DNA of 64,000 bases from CAVSWT01 sp963782985 (GCA_963782985.1 CAWALU010000005.1:1-64000), one strand, 5' to 3'. Numbered from the stretch's first letter, positions 53,766 through 63,333 are shown. The notes: generated by a model from the letters alone, not told the origin. A program made the numbers and translations.

Positions 53766-54638
53766 ATGATGAATAGATTTTTATTAATACTATTAACGCT
53801 TATTTCATTAATTCTTATCGCCCCGCTGCAATTATTTGCGCAAGCCGAAGACCCGGGTTTTACCAGCCAATACTACGATACTGTAGCCATAATCTTTGTT
53901 GTCATTTTGGTTTTAATTGTTTTGGCTTTTCTTTATTGGGGAACAGAAGAAGGCGAGTTTGTACAATTAGAAAAATCTGAAAGCGTTTGGATAAAATTAA
54001 AAAAATATTTTGTTGCCGCTAAACCAATTGAACGCGAAGATGAAATTTTAATGGCGCATGATTATGACGGAATAAAAGAATTAGATAATAAAATTCCGCC
54101 GTGGTTCACTTATCTGTTTTATACAACTATCATTATCGCGGTTTATTATATGTTGAATTATCATGTATTTAAAACCGGGATGCTTCAAGCTGAAGAATAT
54201 AAAGTGGAAGTAGAGCAAGCTGAATTATTAAAAGCCGACCTTGAAAAAAACGGAACTTTTTTAAATGAAAATAATGTTTCACTTCTTACCAGCCCTGACG
54301 GTATAATTGAAGGCGGAAAAATATTTAAAGCAAACTGCGTCGCCTGCCATAGAGATGACGGAGGCGGCAGCGTCGGTCCAAATTTAACAGACCGGTATTG
54401 GATTCACGGCGGCGGTATTAAAAATGTTTTTAAAACAATTAAATACGGCGTGCCTGATAAAGGAATGGTAACCTGGCAGCAAACTTTAACTCCAAAACAA
54501 ATACAAGAAGTTGCAAGTTATGTTATAAGTTTGGAAGGGACCAATCCTATAAATCCAAAACCCCCGCAGGGTGAAATATATGCTGCGCCTGATAGTTTGG
54601 CGGCAATGGATTCTACAAAAACAATAAGCATGAAATAA
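53766..54638 (+). CDS. ccoP: cbb3 oxidase subunit III, CcoP, with one heme
   Basis: The protein has 290 residues. A signal-anchor helix (about 5-25), a second helix (about 40-56) and a third (about 115-132) carry the FixP_N-type region (MAHDYDGIKELDNKIPPWF). A single heme c site is at 191-195 (CVACH), with VPDKGMVTWQQ providing a Met ligand. Proteobacterial CcoP has two hemes; the Bacteroidota form has one. It passes electrons to CcoO. Confidence 0.93.
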   Translation: MMNRFLLILLTLISLILIAPLQLFAQAEDPGFTSQYYDTVAIIFVVILVLIVLAFLYWGTEEGEFVQLEKSESVWIKLKKYFVAAKPIEREDEILMAHDYDGIKELDNKIPPWFTYLFYTTIIIAVYYMLNYHVFKTGMLQAEEYKVEVEQAELLKADLEKNGTFLNENNVSLLTSPDGIIEGGKIFKANCVACHRDDGGGSVGPNLTDRYWIHGGGIKNVFKTIKYGVPDKGMVTWQQTLTPKQIQEVASYVISLEGTNPINPKPPQGEIYAAPDSLAAMDSTKTISMK

Positions 54639-54654
54639 AAATTACGAATGGATT

Positions 54655-56079
54655 ATGATTGAAGAAGATGTAAAAGTTGATGAGTCGTTTAGAGATAGTT
54701 TAGCTACCGTAAGTAAAGAAGGCAAACGGAATTGGATTTATCCCAAAAAACCTTCCGGAAGATTTTATAACGCAAGGAACATTGTAAGTTTTATTTTACT
54801 TGCAATATTAATTGTAACTCCATTTATAAAAGTAAACGGGAGACCCTTCGTTCTTTTTGATGTGCTGAACAGAAATTTTATTTTGTTTGGTATTCCTTTT
54901 GGTCCGCAGGATTTTCACTTATTTGTAATTGCGATGATTACAATTATTGTTTTCATTATTCTCTTTACGGTTGTATTCGGCAGAGTGTTTTGCGGCTGGG
55001 CTTGCCCTCAAACTATTTTTTTGGAAATGGTTTACCGCAAAATAGAATATTGGATTGAAGGAAGCGCCATCGCTCAAAAAAAATTAGACACGGCGCCTTG
55101 GACTTCAAACAAAATTTTTAAGAAGACGACCAAGCATATCATCTTTTATTTAATAGCGTTTTTTGTATCAAATATATTTCTTGCCTATATAATTGGAAGC
55201 GACGCCCTTCTTAAAATTATTTCCGAACCTCCATCTCAGCATCTCGAAGGCTTTATTGCTATTATAATTTTCTCTGGAATTTTTTATTGGGTGTTTTCTT
55301 TTTTCAGGGAACAGGCTTGCACTTTAGTTTGCCCTTACGGAAGATTGCAAGGCGTGCTGCTCGATCAAGATTCCATGGTTATTGCATACGATTATGTTAG
55401 AGGCGAACCGAGAGGAAAAATTAAAAAGAATGAAGACCAAACTGGAATTGGCGATTGCGTTGATTGTCATTTGTGCGTGGATGTTTGTCCCACCGGAATT
55501 GATATTAGAAACGGCATTCAGCTGGAATGCGTAAACTGCACAGCCTGCATTGACGCCTGCGACGAAGTGATGGTAAAAGTTAATCGCCCCAAAGGATTGA
55601 TTAGATATGATTCATTAAATGGAATTGAAAATAAAAGTAAATTTAAATTCACCGCAAGAATGAAAGGCTACAGCGCTGTTTTAATTTTGCTGGTCTCTGT
55701 ATTAGGCTATCTTCTTGCAACGAGAACTGATTTTAATATTGATGTTTTGCGCACGCCCGGCTTGCTTTATCAAGAACAGTCAAACAACTTAATAAGCAAT
55801 GTTTATGATATTAGCATTGTAAACAAAACTTTTAACGAAGTTCCGATAGCCTTAAAGTTAAAAAATAAAAGCGGAGAACTTAAACTTGTCGGTAAAGATA
55901 TTTTCTTGAAAGCAAGTCAGAAATATGAAGGCAAATTTTTAATTATGCTTCCTAAAGATGAAATAAAAAAAATGAACACTCCAATTTCAATTGATGTTTA
56001 TTCAAATAAGAAATTATTAGAAGAAGTTAAATCTTCTTTTTTAGGTCCGGTTATGAAAAATGATGATGATAAAAATTAA
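54655..56079 (+). CDS. ccoG: CcoG/FixG, oxidase accessory protein with 4Fe-4S clusters
   Basis: The protein has 474 residues. CcoG reduces Cu(II) for cbb3 assembly. After several helices including the motif VFCGWACPQTIFLEMVYR, two ferredoxin-like clusters are visible (CVDCHLCVDVCPTGIDI and CVNCTACIDACDEV), then a further helix (about 350-368) and a periplasmic beta-domain (about 375-465). The family's order is complete. It follows ccoP by 16 bp. Confidence 0.94.
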   Translation: MIEEDVKVDESFRDSLATVSKEGKRNWIYPKKPSGRFYNARNIVSFILLAILIVTPFIKVNGRPFVLFDVLNRNFILFGIPFGPQDFHLFVIAMITIIVFIILFTVVFGRVFCGWACPQTIFLEMVYRKIEYWIEGSAIAQKKLDTAPWTSNKIFKKTTKHIIFYLIAFFVSNIFLAYIIGSDALLKIISEPPSQHLEGFIAIIIFSGIFYWVFSFFREQACTLVCPYGRLQGVLLDQDSMVIAYDYVRGEPRGKIKKNEDQTGIGDCVDCHLCVDVCPTGIDIRNGIQLECVNCTACIDACDEVMVKVNRPKGLIRYDSLNGIENKSKFKFTARMKGYSAVLILLVSVLGYLLATRTDFNIDVLRTPGLLYQEQSNNLISNVYDISIVNKTFNEVPIALKLKNKSGELKLVGKDIFLKASQKYEGKFLIMLPKDEIKKMNTPISIDVYSNKKLLEEVKSSFLGPVMKNDDDKN

Positions 56080-56111
56080 AACTATTTTTAATGAAAACGT
56101 GAATGTGAAAA

Positions 56112-56561
56112 ATGAAAATCAAATTTAACTGGGGATTTGGAATTTTAATTTCCATTATATTTTTTATGGCGGCTACGGTTGTTATGGTTACTTTATCTAT
56201 GAATCAAAAAATAGATTTAGTAACTGATAATTATTATGAAAAAACTTTAACATACCAAAAACAAATTGATAAAGAATCGCGCAGTTCAAAATATGAAAAT
56301 GATTTTGAAGTTTTCAGCGTTGATAAAAATATCAATATTAAATTCCCTGAAATTTTTTCTTCAGTTCCGGTGAAAGGCGAATTATATTTTTACCGTCCTT
56401 CTAATGCTAACGATGATTTTACCATTCCAATTAATCTTGATGATAAAGGAAAGCAGATTATTTCTTCCGCACAAATGGAAAAGGGTTTTTGGAAAGTAAA
56501 GGTTGAATGGGCGGCGGCTAAAGAAAATTATTTTTGTGAAAAATCAATCGTTATAAATTAA
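56112..56561 (+). CDS. FixH-family protein
   Basis: The protein has 149 residues. One N-terminal helix (about 7-29) is followed by a conserved-looking segment DLVTDNYYEKTLTYQKQIDK and a periplasmic beta-domain (about 65-149), the pattern of FixH, which is needed for cbb3 maturation. Its last base is the first base of the next start codon (TAATG overlap), so translation is coupled. Confidence 0.9.
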   Translation: MKIKFNWGFGILISIIFFMAATVVMVTLSMNQKIDLVTDNYYEKTLTYQKQIDKESRSSKYENDFEVFSVDKNINIKFPEIFSSVPVKGELYFYRPSNANDDFTIPINLDDKGKQIISSAQMEKGFWKVKVEWAAAKENYFCEKSIVIN

Positions 56562-57271
56562 TGGAAATTTTAGCCGGGTTAGTAATCGGTTTTGTCGGCA
56601 GTTTTCATTGCATAGGTATGTGCGGACCAATTGCGCTGGCATTGCCAATTCCAAATTCTTCTAATATATCTTTTTTTACAGGGAGAGCTTTTTATAATAT
56701 CGGAAGAGCTTTAACTTATTCTATAATGGGCGCGGTCTTTGGCTTGCTCGGCGGTAGAATTATTTTTTCAGGGCTGCAGCAAACCCTATCAATTACTTTG
56801 GGATTAATAATTTTAATAATAATTTTTCTCCCTTCCCGCTACAAACAAAAAATTTATTCTTCAAAATATATTCGCCAAATAAATCAGCCCATAAGAAAAG
56901 CAATTGGAATTTTATTTAAGAAAGGAACTTTCTCTTCTTTATTTTTGATAGGAGCGTTAAACGGTTTTCTGCCGTGCGGTTTTGTTTATCTCGGACTTGC
57001 AGGCGCGGCGGCAACCGGCGACGCAATTAACGGGGGAGCTTTTATGTTTTTATTTGGGTTGGGAACTTTCCCCGCAATGTTTGCCGCTTCTATTTTTGGA
57101 AAATTTATTAATCTAGATGTTAGAAAAAAAATCAGCAAAGTTACTCCAGTATTTGCAGTTGTACTGGCGGTAATTTTTATTCTTAGAGGAATGAATTTGG
57201 GAATACCTTTTGTAAGTCCAAATCTCAACGCTCAAACAGAATCATCTCAAAATTTTGACTGTCATTATTAG
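56561..57271 (+). CDS. TauE/SafE-like membrane protein of the cbb3 cluster
   Basis: The protein has 236 residues with about six helices. Near the N-terminus it has GSFHCIGMCGPIALALP and later NGFLPCGFVYLGLAGAA, a layout common to DsbD/CcdA-type and sulfite-exporter-like proteins that occur at the end of cbb3 operons. The paired cysteines suggest copper or thiol transport, a role often assumed but not proven. It is followed by the HU terminator on the other strand. Confidence 0.85.
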   Translation: MEILAGLVIGFVGSFHCIGMCGPIALALPIPNSSNISFFTGRAFYNIGRALTYSIMGAVFGLLGGRIIFSGLQQTLSITLGLIILIIIFLPSRYKQKIYSSKYIRQINQPIRKAIGILFKKGTFSSLFLIGALNGFLPCGFVYLGLAGAAATGDAINGGAFMFLFGLGTFPAMFAASIFGKFINLDVRKKISKVTPVFAVVLAVIFILRGMNLGIPFVSPNLNAQTESSQNFDCHY

Positions 57272-57290
57272 AAGCAGTGAAATTAGCTAT

Positions 57291-57318
57291 AACAAAAAAG
57301 CCCCGATAAACGGGGCTT
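57291..57318 (-). terminator. Terminator of the HU gene
   Basis: AAGCCCCG (57298-57305) and CGGGGCTT (57311-57318) form an 8-bp stem with a 5-base loop. Read on the minus strand it is followed by a T-run (complement of 57293-57299). It lies just beyond the HU stop and 27 bp after the end of the TauE-like gene. Confidence 0.8.
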
Positions 57319-57332
57319 AGAACCTTGTTTGC

Positions 57333-57632
57333 TTATTTCTTTTTAGCCGGCATAATTGAATCTTTTGCAGCTTTAGCAATTCTGAACTTCAAAACTTTTT
57401 TTGCAGGAATTACCATAGTTTCGCCTGTGGAAGGATTTCTTCCCATTCTTTTTTTCCTGTCAACTACAACTAGTTTTCCCAAGCCGGGAATAGTGAAAGA
57501 TTTTTTAGCTTCCTTATGAGCCAAAGCTACTAATTCATCCATAAACTGATTTGCTACTTTTTTAGTAGTTTCAATTTTTGCTGCGAGATGATCAACGATT
57601 TGAGATTTGGTCATTGGTTTTGTTACTGCCAT
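57333..57632 (-). CDS. HU-family DNA-binding protein
   Basis: The protein has 99 residues. It is a histone-like dimer that bends DNA. The HU body shows MTKSQIVDHLAAKIETTKKV and FMDELVALAHKEAKKSFTIP, and the DNA-binding arm GRNPSTGETMVIPAKKVLKF. The extra lysine-rich C-terminus (IMPAKKK) is seen in several Bacteroidota and Chlorobi HU proteins. An AAAGG site precedes the ATG. It is a stand-alone gene with its own terminator. Confidence 0.94.
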   Translation of the reverse strand: MAVTKPMTKSQIVDHLAAKIETTKKVANQFMDELVALAHKEAKKSFTIPGLGKLVVVDRKKRMGRNPSTGETMVIPAKKVLKFRIAKAAKDSIMPAKKK

Positions 57633-57836
57633 TATATTTAACCTTTATTTAATTTGTGGAAAGTTAATTCGGAATAGAAATTAAACATAATTTAAATTAA
57701 ATAAAAATATTTTTAAAATATAAAATGCTTTTTCAACTGCTGTATTAAGTATCCAAATCAATTTTGTAGCTGACAAATTTATTAATTATTTTCATTCTTA
57801 ATATTTTGAACAAAACTTTTTCCGGTTAAAACTTTA

Positions 57837-59810
57837 ATGAAAACTCTCTCCTTTTTTTTGCTTTCCGCTTTAATAAATTTATATCCGCAAATTCCCGACT
57901 CGCTAATTAACCAGCCTAAACCTAAATTAGACTCGCTTTCTCTTTTATCGGACTCAACTTTTGCCGCCGATAGCTCGGCAATATTAAGCGCGGAAAAAAA
58001 TAAAACTAAGGTTGATACTTTAATTCCATTGCATCAAACTCCTTTTTTTAATGGGAGCGTTTTTATTAATCAAAAGGAATATTTTTTTAACGACTATCGT
58101 TATGCGGCAAACATTCTACAGAACTTTGGTTTTTCATTTCTTGCCGACAAAGGATTCATCGGGCAGCCAAATGATTTATTTTTATTCGGTATCGGAAATC
58201 AAGGCGTGAGCTATTTTGAAGACGGCGTTTTTATTAATAGCAGATTATCGAATAAGTATGATTTAAATAATTTTCAATCGGAACAAATTGATTCCGTTGA
58301 AATTATTCCGCTGCCGCGCGGCTTTTTATACGGACCTTTTAACAATCCGGTTTCTGTTAATTTAATTACTAAAGATTTTATTTCTATTAAGCCGTACACA
58401 AAAATTAAATTTTATCAAGGCGCCGATGGCGAAGCGTTTATTGATGCAATGTTTAATTCAATTATATACAAAAAATTTATTCTTACGGTGGATATTACAA
58501 ATAGAAAATTCGACAGCACATATATAAATTCAAATTATAGTATTTGGCAGGGGGGATTTAAGCTTAAATATTTATTATCAAATAAAATTAATTTCTCGGG
58601 AAAATATTCTATCGTAAATTCAAAATTGGGATTTAACAACGGCGTAAATACAGACAGCATTTCCAGAGGCAATTTAGATTTTGAATCTACATTTTATAAT
58701 AACCAGCTTGCGCCGGTTAATTTGCCTTTCACCAAAGAAAATGTGAAGCAGCATGATTTCTCTTTGGGAATGCTGGGAAAATTTTTAGATAGCTCGCTTA
58801 CAAAATTAAATCTGTATTATCGCTTTGGACAGAATGCACATGACTATAATAATTCAAGCTTTCAATATAAAGATTATGCTTATGGAGCAACCATTGAACA
58901 GAATTATAAAAATAATTTTTTTACCGCAAAGTTTTTGATCAATTATGAAAAATCAATTTTGCAGCAAATATTTTTTTCATCTGTTTATAATTCCAATCAC
59001 AAAATTAACTTAACTGACTTTTCATTAGCTCCGGTAATTTCATTTCCTCTCTTAGACAAAAAACTTACTCCTTCTATCTTTTATAAATATAGCGGCAGAA
59101 GTTTTAACGAAGATTATTTGTCACATTTATTAAATAACCAAAATGGTTTTGGATTTGATATAGCATATAACTTAAATAGTAATTATAAATTCTATGCAGG
59201 TTACTCAATTTATAAAATTACTAAATACGACGATCTAAAATCTGTGCAAATTGGCGCTGACGTTGAGCTTCCTTATTTGAATATTAACATCAATGCTTTT
59301 AATAGAAATTCTATTTTTGCATTTTATGACTTATTTAGTCTTAGAGCGCCAGAGCCAGGTTATGCTTTCTACCAGCCGCTAACCGGATTTGATTTTAAAT
59401 TAAACTTAAATTTAACTCCGCTGCTTTTAGAAACTCAAACTTCCTATTACTATAATCAAGAAAAACCTGGCGAACTGCTAAGGGATATTCCCAAAGTAAA
59501 TTTTATCGGTGGATTGTATTACAAAAATATTTTGTTCAAAGAAAATTTAAATCTTAAAACCGGCTTTAAATTCCACTATGCATGTGAAACAAAAGCCGCT
59601 TATAATATTTATATAGGGCGCGCATATCTGTTTGATAATTTGCCTGAGTCTTGGTGGATTGATTTTACGTTGATTGGCGAAATACAAAAAGTTGCTTACT
59701 TGTATTTTACTTGGGAAAATATTTTGGATAAAAAATTCACGCTCACCCCTTTCTATCCAATGCGCGGACGCAATTTACGTTTTGGTTTTTCGTGGGAACT
59801 TTTTAACTAA
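57837..59810 (+). CDS. Outer membrane TonB-plug-like beta-barrel protein
   Basis: The protein has 657 residues. A signal peptide precedes a linker, then a plug-like region (NDLFLFGIGNQGVSYFEDGV and SEQIDSVEIIPLPRGFLYGP, about 115-170) and a long series of amphipathic strands ending in aromatic GFSWELFN, typical of outer-membrane barrels. No TonB box is seen, and it is shorter than most TonB receptors. It may be a receptor for an unknown compound. The glycosyltransferase gene follows by 14 bp. Confidence 0.78.
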   Translation: MKTLSFFLLSALINLYPQIPDSLINQPKPKLDSLSLLSDSTFAADSSAILSAEKNKTKVDTLIPLHQTPFFNGSVFINQKEYFFNDYRYAANILQNFGFSFLADKGFIGQPNDLFLFGIGNQGVSYFEDGVFINSRLSNKYDLNNFQSEQIDSVEIIPLPRGFLYGPFNNPVSVNLITKDFISIKPYTKIKFYQGADGEAFIDAMFNSIIYKKFILTVDITNRKFDSTYINSNYSIWQGGFKLKYLLSNKINFSGKYSIVNSKLGFNNGVNTDSISRGNLDFESTFYNNQLAPVNLPFTKENVKQHDFSLGMLGKFLDSSLTKLNLYYRFGQNAHDYNNSSFQYKDYAYGATIEQNYKNNFFTAKFLINYEKSILQQIFFSSVYNSNHKINLTDFSLAPVISFPLLDKKLTPSIFYKYSGRSFNEDYLSHLLNNQNGFGFDIAYNLNSNYKFYAGYSIYKITKYDDLKSVQIGADVELPYLNININAFNRNSIFAFYDLFSLRAPEPGYAFYQPLTGFDFKLNLNLTPLLLETQTSYYYNQEKPGELLRDIPKVNFIGGLYYKNILFKENLNLKTGFKFHYACETKAAYNIYIGRAYLFDNLPESWWIDFTLIGEIQKVAYLYFTWENILDKKFTLTPFYPMRGRNLRFGFSWELFN

Positions 59811-59824
59811 TAGAAATTTGAAAC

Positions 59825-61222
59825 TTGATTTCAAAACTAAAAAATAAAATTACAGTAGTTTATCTTGCAGGCGCTTTAACCGAAATATTATATCTGCTTT
59901 TTGTTTTTTTGAACTCCGGCAAAAATGTTCCTTTTTATATGTTTATTTATTTTGAAGTCTTCATTGTCTTTCTTCTTACCTTTTACATCATACAAAAAAA
60001 ATATTTAGAAATTAACAACGCCGTAAAAAGTTTACGGTTACAGAAAATACTTTATAGGTTTGGAAGAATAATTTCTTTTGAAGATAAAAACATTTCCAAA
60101 CTAAAGCTTCCTTTTTTCATTTTACTTTTTGGAATTTTATTTAGACTAACGCTTTTCCCCGCCAGTCCAACAACTTCTCCCGATGTTTACAGATATGTGT
60201 GGGAAGGAAAAATTTTGTACAATGGATTTAATCCATTTGATTATCCGCCCAGTTCGCCCGAATTAAATTATTTGCATTCAGAAAAATTGCCAGCCAAAGT
60301 CGAGTACAAAAACATGGCGGCAATTTATCCTCCAATGTCGCAGCTTAGCTTTGCCGCCGTATACGCAGTGTTCGGAGAAAGTTTAGCGGGATTCAAATTA
60401 CTGTATCTCATTTGCGAAATTTTAATAATGATTTATTTATTAAAGCTTCTTCATTTAAAAAAGAAAAATTTAAATTTTATAATTTTATACGCCTGGCTTC
60501 CTCTGCCGATAATGGAATATTTTATAAATATACATTTGGAACCGTTCGGAATCGCATTCCTAATTATTTTTATCTATTACATTGAAAAGGGATTTTATCT
60601 TATCTCTGCCGTACCTTTTGCGTTTGCATTTCTTGCGAAATTTTATCCCGTAATTTTATTTCCGCTTTTGATTAAAAAGATGGGAATAAAAAAAACATTT
60701 TACTTCGCAGCTATTTTTATTTTTTTGATCGCATTGTTTTATCTCCCTTTTATAAGCGATAAGCTGGGGATATTTAAATCGCTCGGAACTTATATAGAAA
60801 ATTGGGATTATAATTCTTCAGTATTTAAAGCTTTAAAATTATTTATTTCCGATGGTGAAACGGTTAGGTTTATTTGCTCGTTGGGATTAATGATTTCGAT
60901 TGGAATAATTGCCAATAAATATAATGACTTTACGCGGGCGGCTCTCGGGATTTTTATTGCGTTTATAATTTTTTCAACAACAGTTCATCCCTGGTATTTG
61001 GGTTGGCTTGCGGCTATAAATCCTTTAACAAATTTTATTTCTGTGCTAAGTTTATTTTTTACTGCAGGCTTAACAAATTTCAGTTACATCGGCAAATGGA
61101 ATGACTATACTGCCGTAGTTTTAGTTGAATATATTCTTTTCTTTTTATTACTAATCTATGATTTAAGGAAACTGAAAAAAGGAAAATTAGTAGATGGAAA
61201 ATTAAATGAGTTAGCTCGATAA
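59825..61222 (+). CDS. GT-C-fold polyprenyl-phosphate-sugar glycosyltransferase-like protein
   Basis: The protein has 465 residues from a TTG start, mostly hydrophobic with about ten helices. The extracytoplasmic loop after the second helix holds ASPTTSPDVYRYVWEGKILY and NPFDYPPSSPEL, which resemble the acidic active-site loop of GT87/mannosyltransferase-type GT-C enzymes that use lipid-linked sugars. No exact family can be assigned. The barrel gene lies 14 bp upstream, and a terminator lies downstream. Confidence 0.8.
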   Translation: MISKLKNKITVVYLAGALTEILYLLFVFLNSGKNVPFYMFIYFEVFIVFLLTFYIIQKKYLEINNAVKSLRLQKILYRFGRIISFEDKNISKLKLPFFILLFGILFRLTLFPASPTTSPDVYRYVWEGKILYNGFNPFDYPPSSPELNYLHSEKLPAKVEYKNMAAIYPPMSQLSFAAVYAVFGESLAGFKLLYLICEILIMIYLLKLLHLKKKNLNFIILYAWLPLPIMEYFINIHLEPFGIAFLIIFIYYIEKGFYLISAVPFAFAFLAKFYPVILFPLLIKKMGIKKTFYFAAIFIFLIALFYLPFISDKLGIFKSLGTYIENWDYNSSVFKALKLFISDGETVRFICSLGLMISIGIIANKYNDFTRAALGIFIAFIIFSTTVHPWYLGWLAAINPLTNFISVLSLFFTAGLTNFSYIGKWNDYTAVVLVEYILFFLLLIYDLRKLKKGKLVDGKLNELAR

Positions 61223-61227
61223 ATAAT

Positions 61228-61257
61228 AAACCCAATTTCTTTAAAAGAATTGGGTTT
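61228..61257. terminator. Bidirectional terminator between the GT-C and LytTR genes
   Basis: AAACCCAATT (61228-61237) pairs with AATTGGGTTT (61248-61257); inner bases extend the stem. T-rich sequence follows on both strands. It separates convergent genes. Its stem is nearly the same as the hairpin at 6323-6346. Confidence 0.75.
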
Positions 61258-61284
61258 ATTAAAAATTATATTTACAAGTTAATT

Positions 61285-62013
61285 TTACAAACTCAGCATA
61301 TCTTTAAACTTTGCCGCTTGTCTTCTTGAGACTTCAATTTTATTTCCGCCTTTTAATTTTACAAGCAAGCCGCCGTTTAGCCATGGTTCAATGTTATCAA
61401 CCCACTTTAAATTAATTATATGTTTTCTGTTTGCTCTGAAAAAAGTTTTATTGTCGAGGCGTTCGTCTAAATAATTTAAGGTTTTTAAAATCAGCGGTTT
61501 ATTGTCATCAAAATACAAACGCACATAATTTCCCTCCGACTCAAATAATTTTACAGTAGATAATTTTACGAACCAGCACTTGTCGCCGTCTTTAACAAAC
61601 ACTTGATCGTCTTCTTTTAAAGCGCTGCTCGGCTGACTCATTAAACTATTTTCAGTTTCTTTTTTGGCGGTTGATAAAATCTTTTTAATTGTTTCTTCCA
61701 GTCTTTTCGGTTCAATTGGTTTAAGCAAATAATCCAGAGCGCTGTATTCAAAGGCTTTCAATGCGTATTCGTCGTAAGCGGTTGTAAAAATAACTGTGGG
61801 AACGCTGTCTAATTCTTCCAGCAATTCAAATCCGTTTTTGCCCGGCATTTGTATATCAAGAAAAATTATGTCAGGCGCCAACTCATTTATTTTTGAAATT
61901 GCATCATCGGCGTTTACCGCTTCGCCGATAATTTCTATTTCGTTAAAAGGCGTTAGTAGTCTTCTAAGTTCTACCCGCGCTAATCTTTCATCGTCAATTA
62001 ATAAAGCTTTCAT
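61285..62013 (-). CDS. LytTR-family response regulator
   Basis: The protein has 242 residues. Receiver domain (about 1-120) with IDDERLARVELRRLL, the phospho-acceptor Asp in IIFLDIQMPGKNG, and the switch Lys in DYLLKPIEP; a LytTR DNA-binding domain (about 140-240) with VKLFESEGNYVRLYF and FFRANRKHIINLKWVDNIE. It overlaps the kinase gene by 20 bp (61994-62013) and is its partner. Confidence 0.93.
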   Translation of the reverse strand: MKALLIDDERLARVELRRLLTPFNEIEIIGEAVNADDAISKINELAPDIIFLDIQMPGKNGFELLEELDSVPTVIFTTAYDEYALKAFEYSALDYLLKPIEPKRLEETIKKILSTAKKETENSLMSQPSSALKEDDQVFVKDGDKCWFVKLSTVKLFESEGNYVRLYFDDNKPLILKTLNYLDERLDNKTFFRANRKHIINLKWVDNIEPWLNGGLLVKLKGGNKIEVSRRQAAKFKDMLSL

Positions 62014-63133
62014 TTTTTGTTCCTCCTATTGGAATTTCGATTTCAACAATTACGTTTTCACTGTCAAAGTTTTCAATTTTAAATTTCACCTCTTCGCCGT
62101 AAAGAAGATTTAAACGATGTCGTGTATTATTTAACCCAAAGCCGGTTGAGTTTTTAACGTCATCGTCAAAAATATTACCTGTATTTTTTATTTGAATTTT
62201 TAATTTTGAATCATTTACATTTGAACAAATTGAAATCTCTCCGCCCGTCTGCACTTTTGAAATGCCGTGCTTAATTCCGTTTTCAACAAGCGTCTGAATC
62301 ATCATCGGGGGAATTTCAACCTTTGCTGAAGCAGGCGAGACGCTTACTCTATATTTTAATCTTTCTTCAAACCTAACGGTTTCAAGTTCAAGATAATCAA
62401 TTACTGTTTTCATTTCTTCTTCCAGCGGAACTGTTTCGCTTCTTTCAATCTTTAAAGAATATCTTAAAATATTTGACAGTTTTGTAATTGCATTTTTTGC
62501 TACTTCGGGGTTCTCTTCAATTAACGCGCGAATGCTGTTCATTGCATTAAACATAAAGTGCGGGTTAAGCTGCGACTTTAAAGTTTTCAACTCAAAATCT
62601 TTTACAGCGGCTTCCCAAATTAAACTTTCTATTTCCGCCTTTTGATAATTTTCAAAATAATGAATAGAAAAATAAATTAAACTCCAAACTAAAACTATGC
62701 TGCTTAAATTAAATACCGCCACAAACGGAGTTATAAATTTATAATCGGAAATATCTCTAATATTAAAAAGAATATTAGCGGCAAATGCTATCCCAAACAT
62801 TAAGCATCCAATAACTAAACTTGAAATTAGTATGCGTAAAATTATTTTTTTTGGGGGAAGACTTAGCCAGCCGTTTTTTTTTATAATTGAACGAAGCAGA
62901 TGCGTAAATGTAATTCCTAAAAATCCAAGCAGAAGCCAAAGCAATATTCTTTTAAAATTTACAACTTCATAAGAAGTTATTACAATAATATTTATAATGG
63001 AAAAAATAATCCATCCGCTAAACTGACTTAGCCAATAAATCTTGGGTCTGTTTTTTTCAAGCTTCCAATAATTATTTTCTGACGGCAAGCGGTTACCTTT
63101 TATTGATTCAACACTATGTATAAACGTTGTCAT
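61994..63133 (-). CDS. LytS/YehU-type sensor histidine kinase
   Basis: The protein has 379 residues. Four hydrophobic helices (about 30-160) are followed by the His_kinase domain with the phospho-acceptor His in LKSQLNPHFMFNAMNSIRAL and a HATPase domain (MIQTLVENGIKHGIS, then GFGLNNTRHRLNLLYGEE). No separate sensor domain is present, so the membrane region may sense directly. It is the first gene of a two-gene operon with the LytTR regulator. The 63134-63657 gap upstream holds a nested palindromic repeat. Confidence 0.92.
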   Translation of the reverse strand: MTTFIHSVESIKGNRLPSENNYWKLEKNRPKIYWLSQFSGWIIFSIINIIVITSYEVVNFKRILLWLLLGFLGITFTHLLRSIIKKNGWLSLPPKKIILRILISSLVIGCLMFGIAFAANILFNIRDISDYKFITPFVAVFNLSSIVLVWSLIYFSIHYFENYQKAEIESLIWEAAVKDFELKTLKSQLNPHFMFNAMNSIRALIEENPEVAKNAITKLSNILRYSLKIERSETVPLEEEMKTVIDYLELETVRFEERLKYRVSVSPASAKVEIPPMMIQTLVENGIKHGISKVQTGGEISICSNVNDSKLKIQIKNTGNIFDDDVKNSTGFGLNNTRHRLNLLYGEEVKFKIENFDSENVIVEIEIPIGGTKNESFIN

Positions 63134-63270
63134 ATAATTTAATGTTATCGTATCTAAAAGAAAATATTTAAAATTTATTTGCTCAAACTATTAAACTTAA
63201 GCCGCGTGAGCTTGTTTAATTATTGATGTAAATCCCGAATGATGTTTTCATTTAGTTATAAATCCACTCG

Positions 63271-63333
63271 ACTGTCATGCTGAACTTGCCTGCCTTCAGG
63301 CAGGCTTGTTTCAGCATCTTTCGAGACTATGAC
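63271..63333. repeat. Nested hairpin repeat
   Basis: Three nested arms share one centre: GCCTGCC / GGCAGGC with loop TTCA (63288-63305), ATGCTGAA / TTCAGCAT (63277-63284, 63310-63317) and GTCAT / ATGAC (63274-63278, 63329-63333). The TGTCATGCTGAACTTG wording recalls dispersed intergenic repeats known in this phylum. The remaining part of 63134-63657 shows no gene. Confidence 0.6.
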
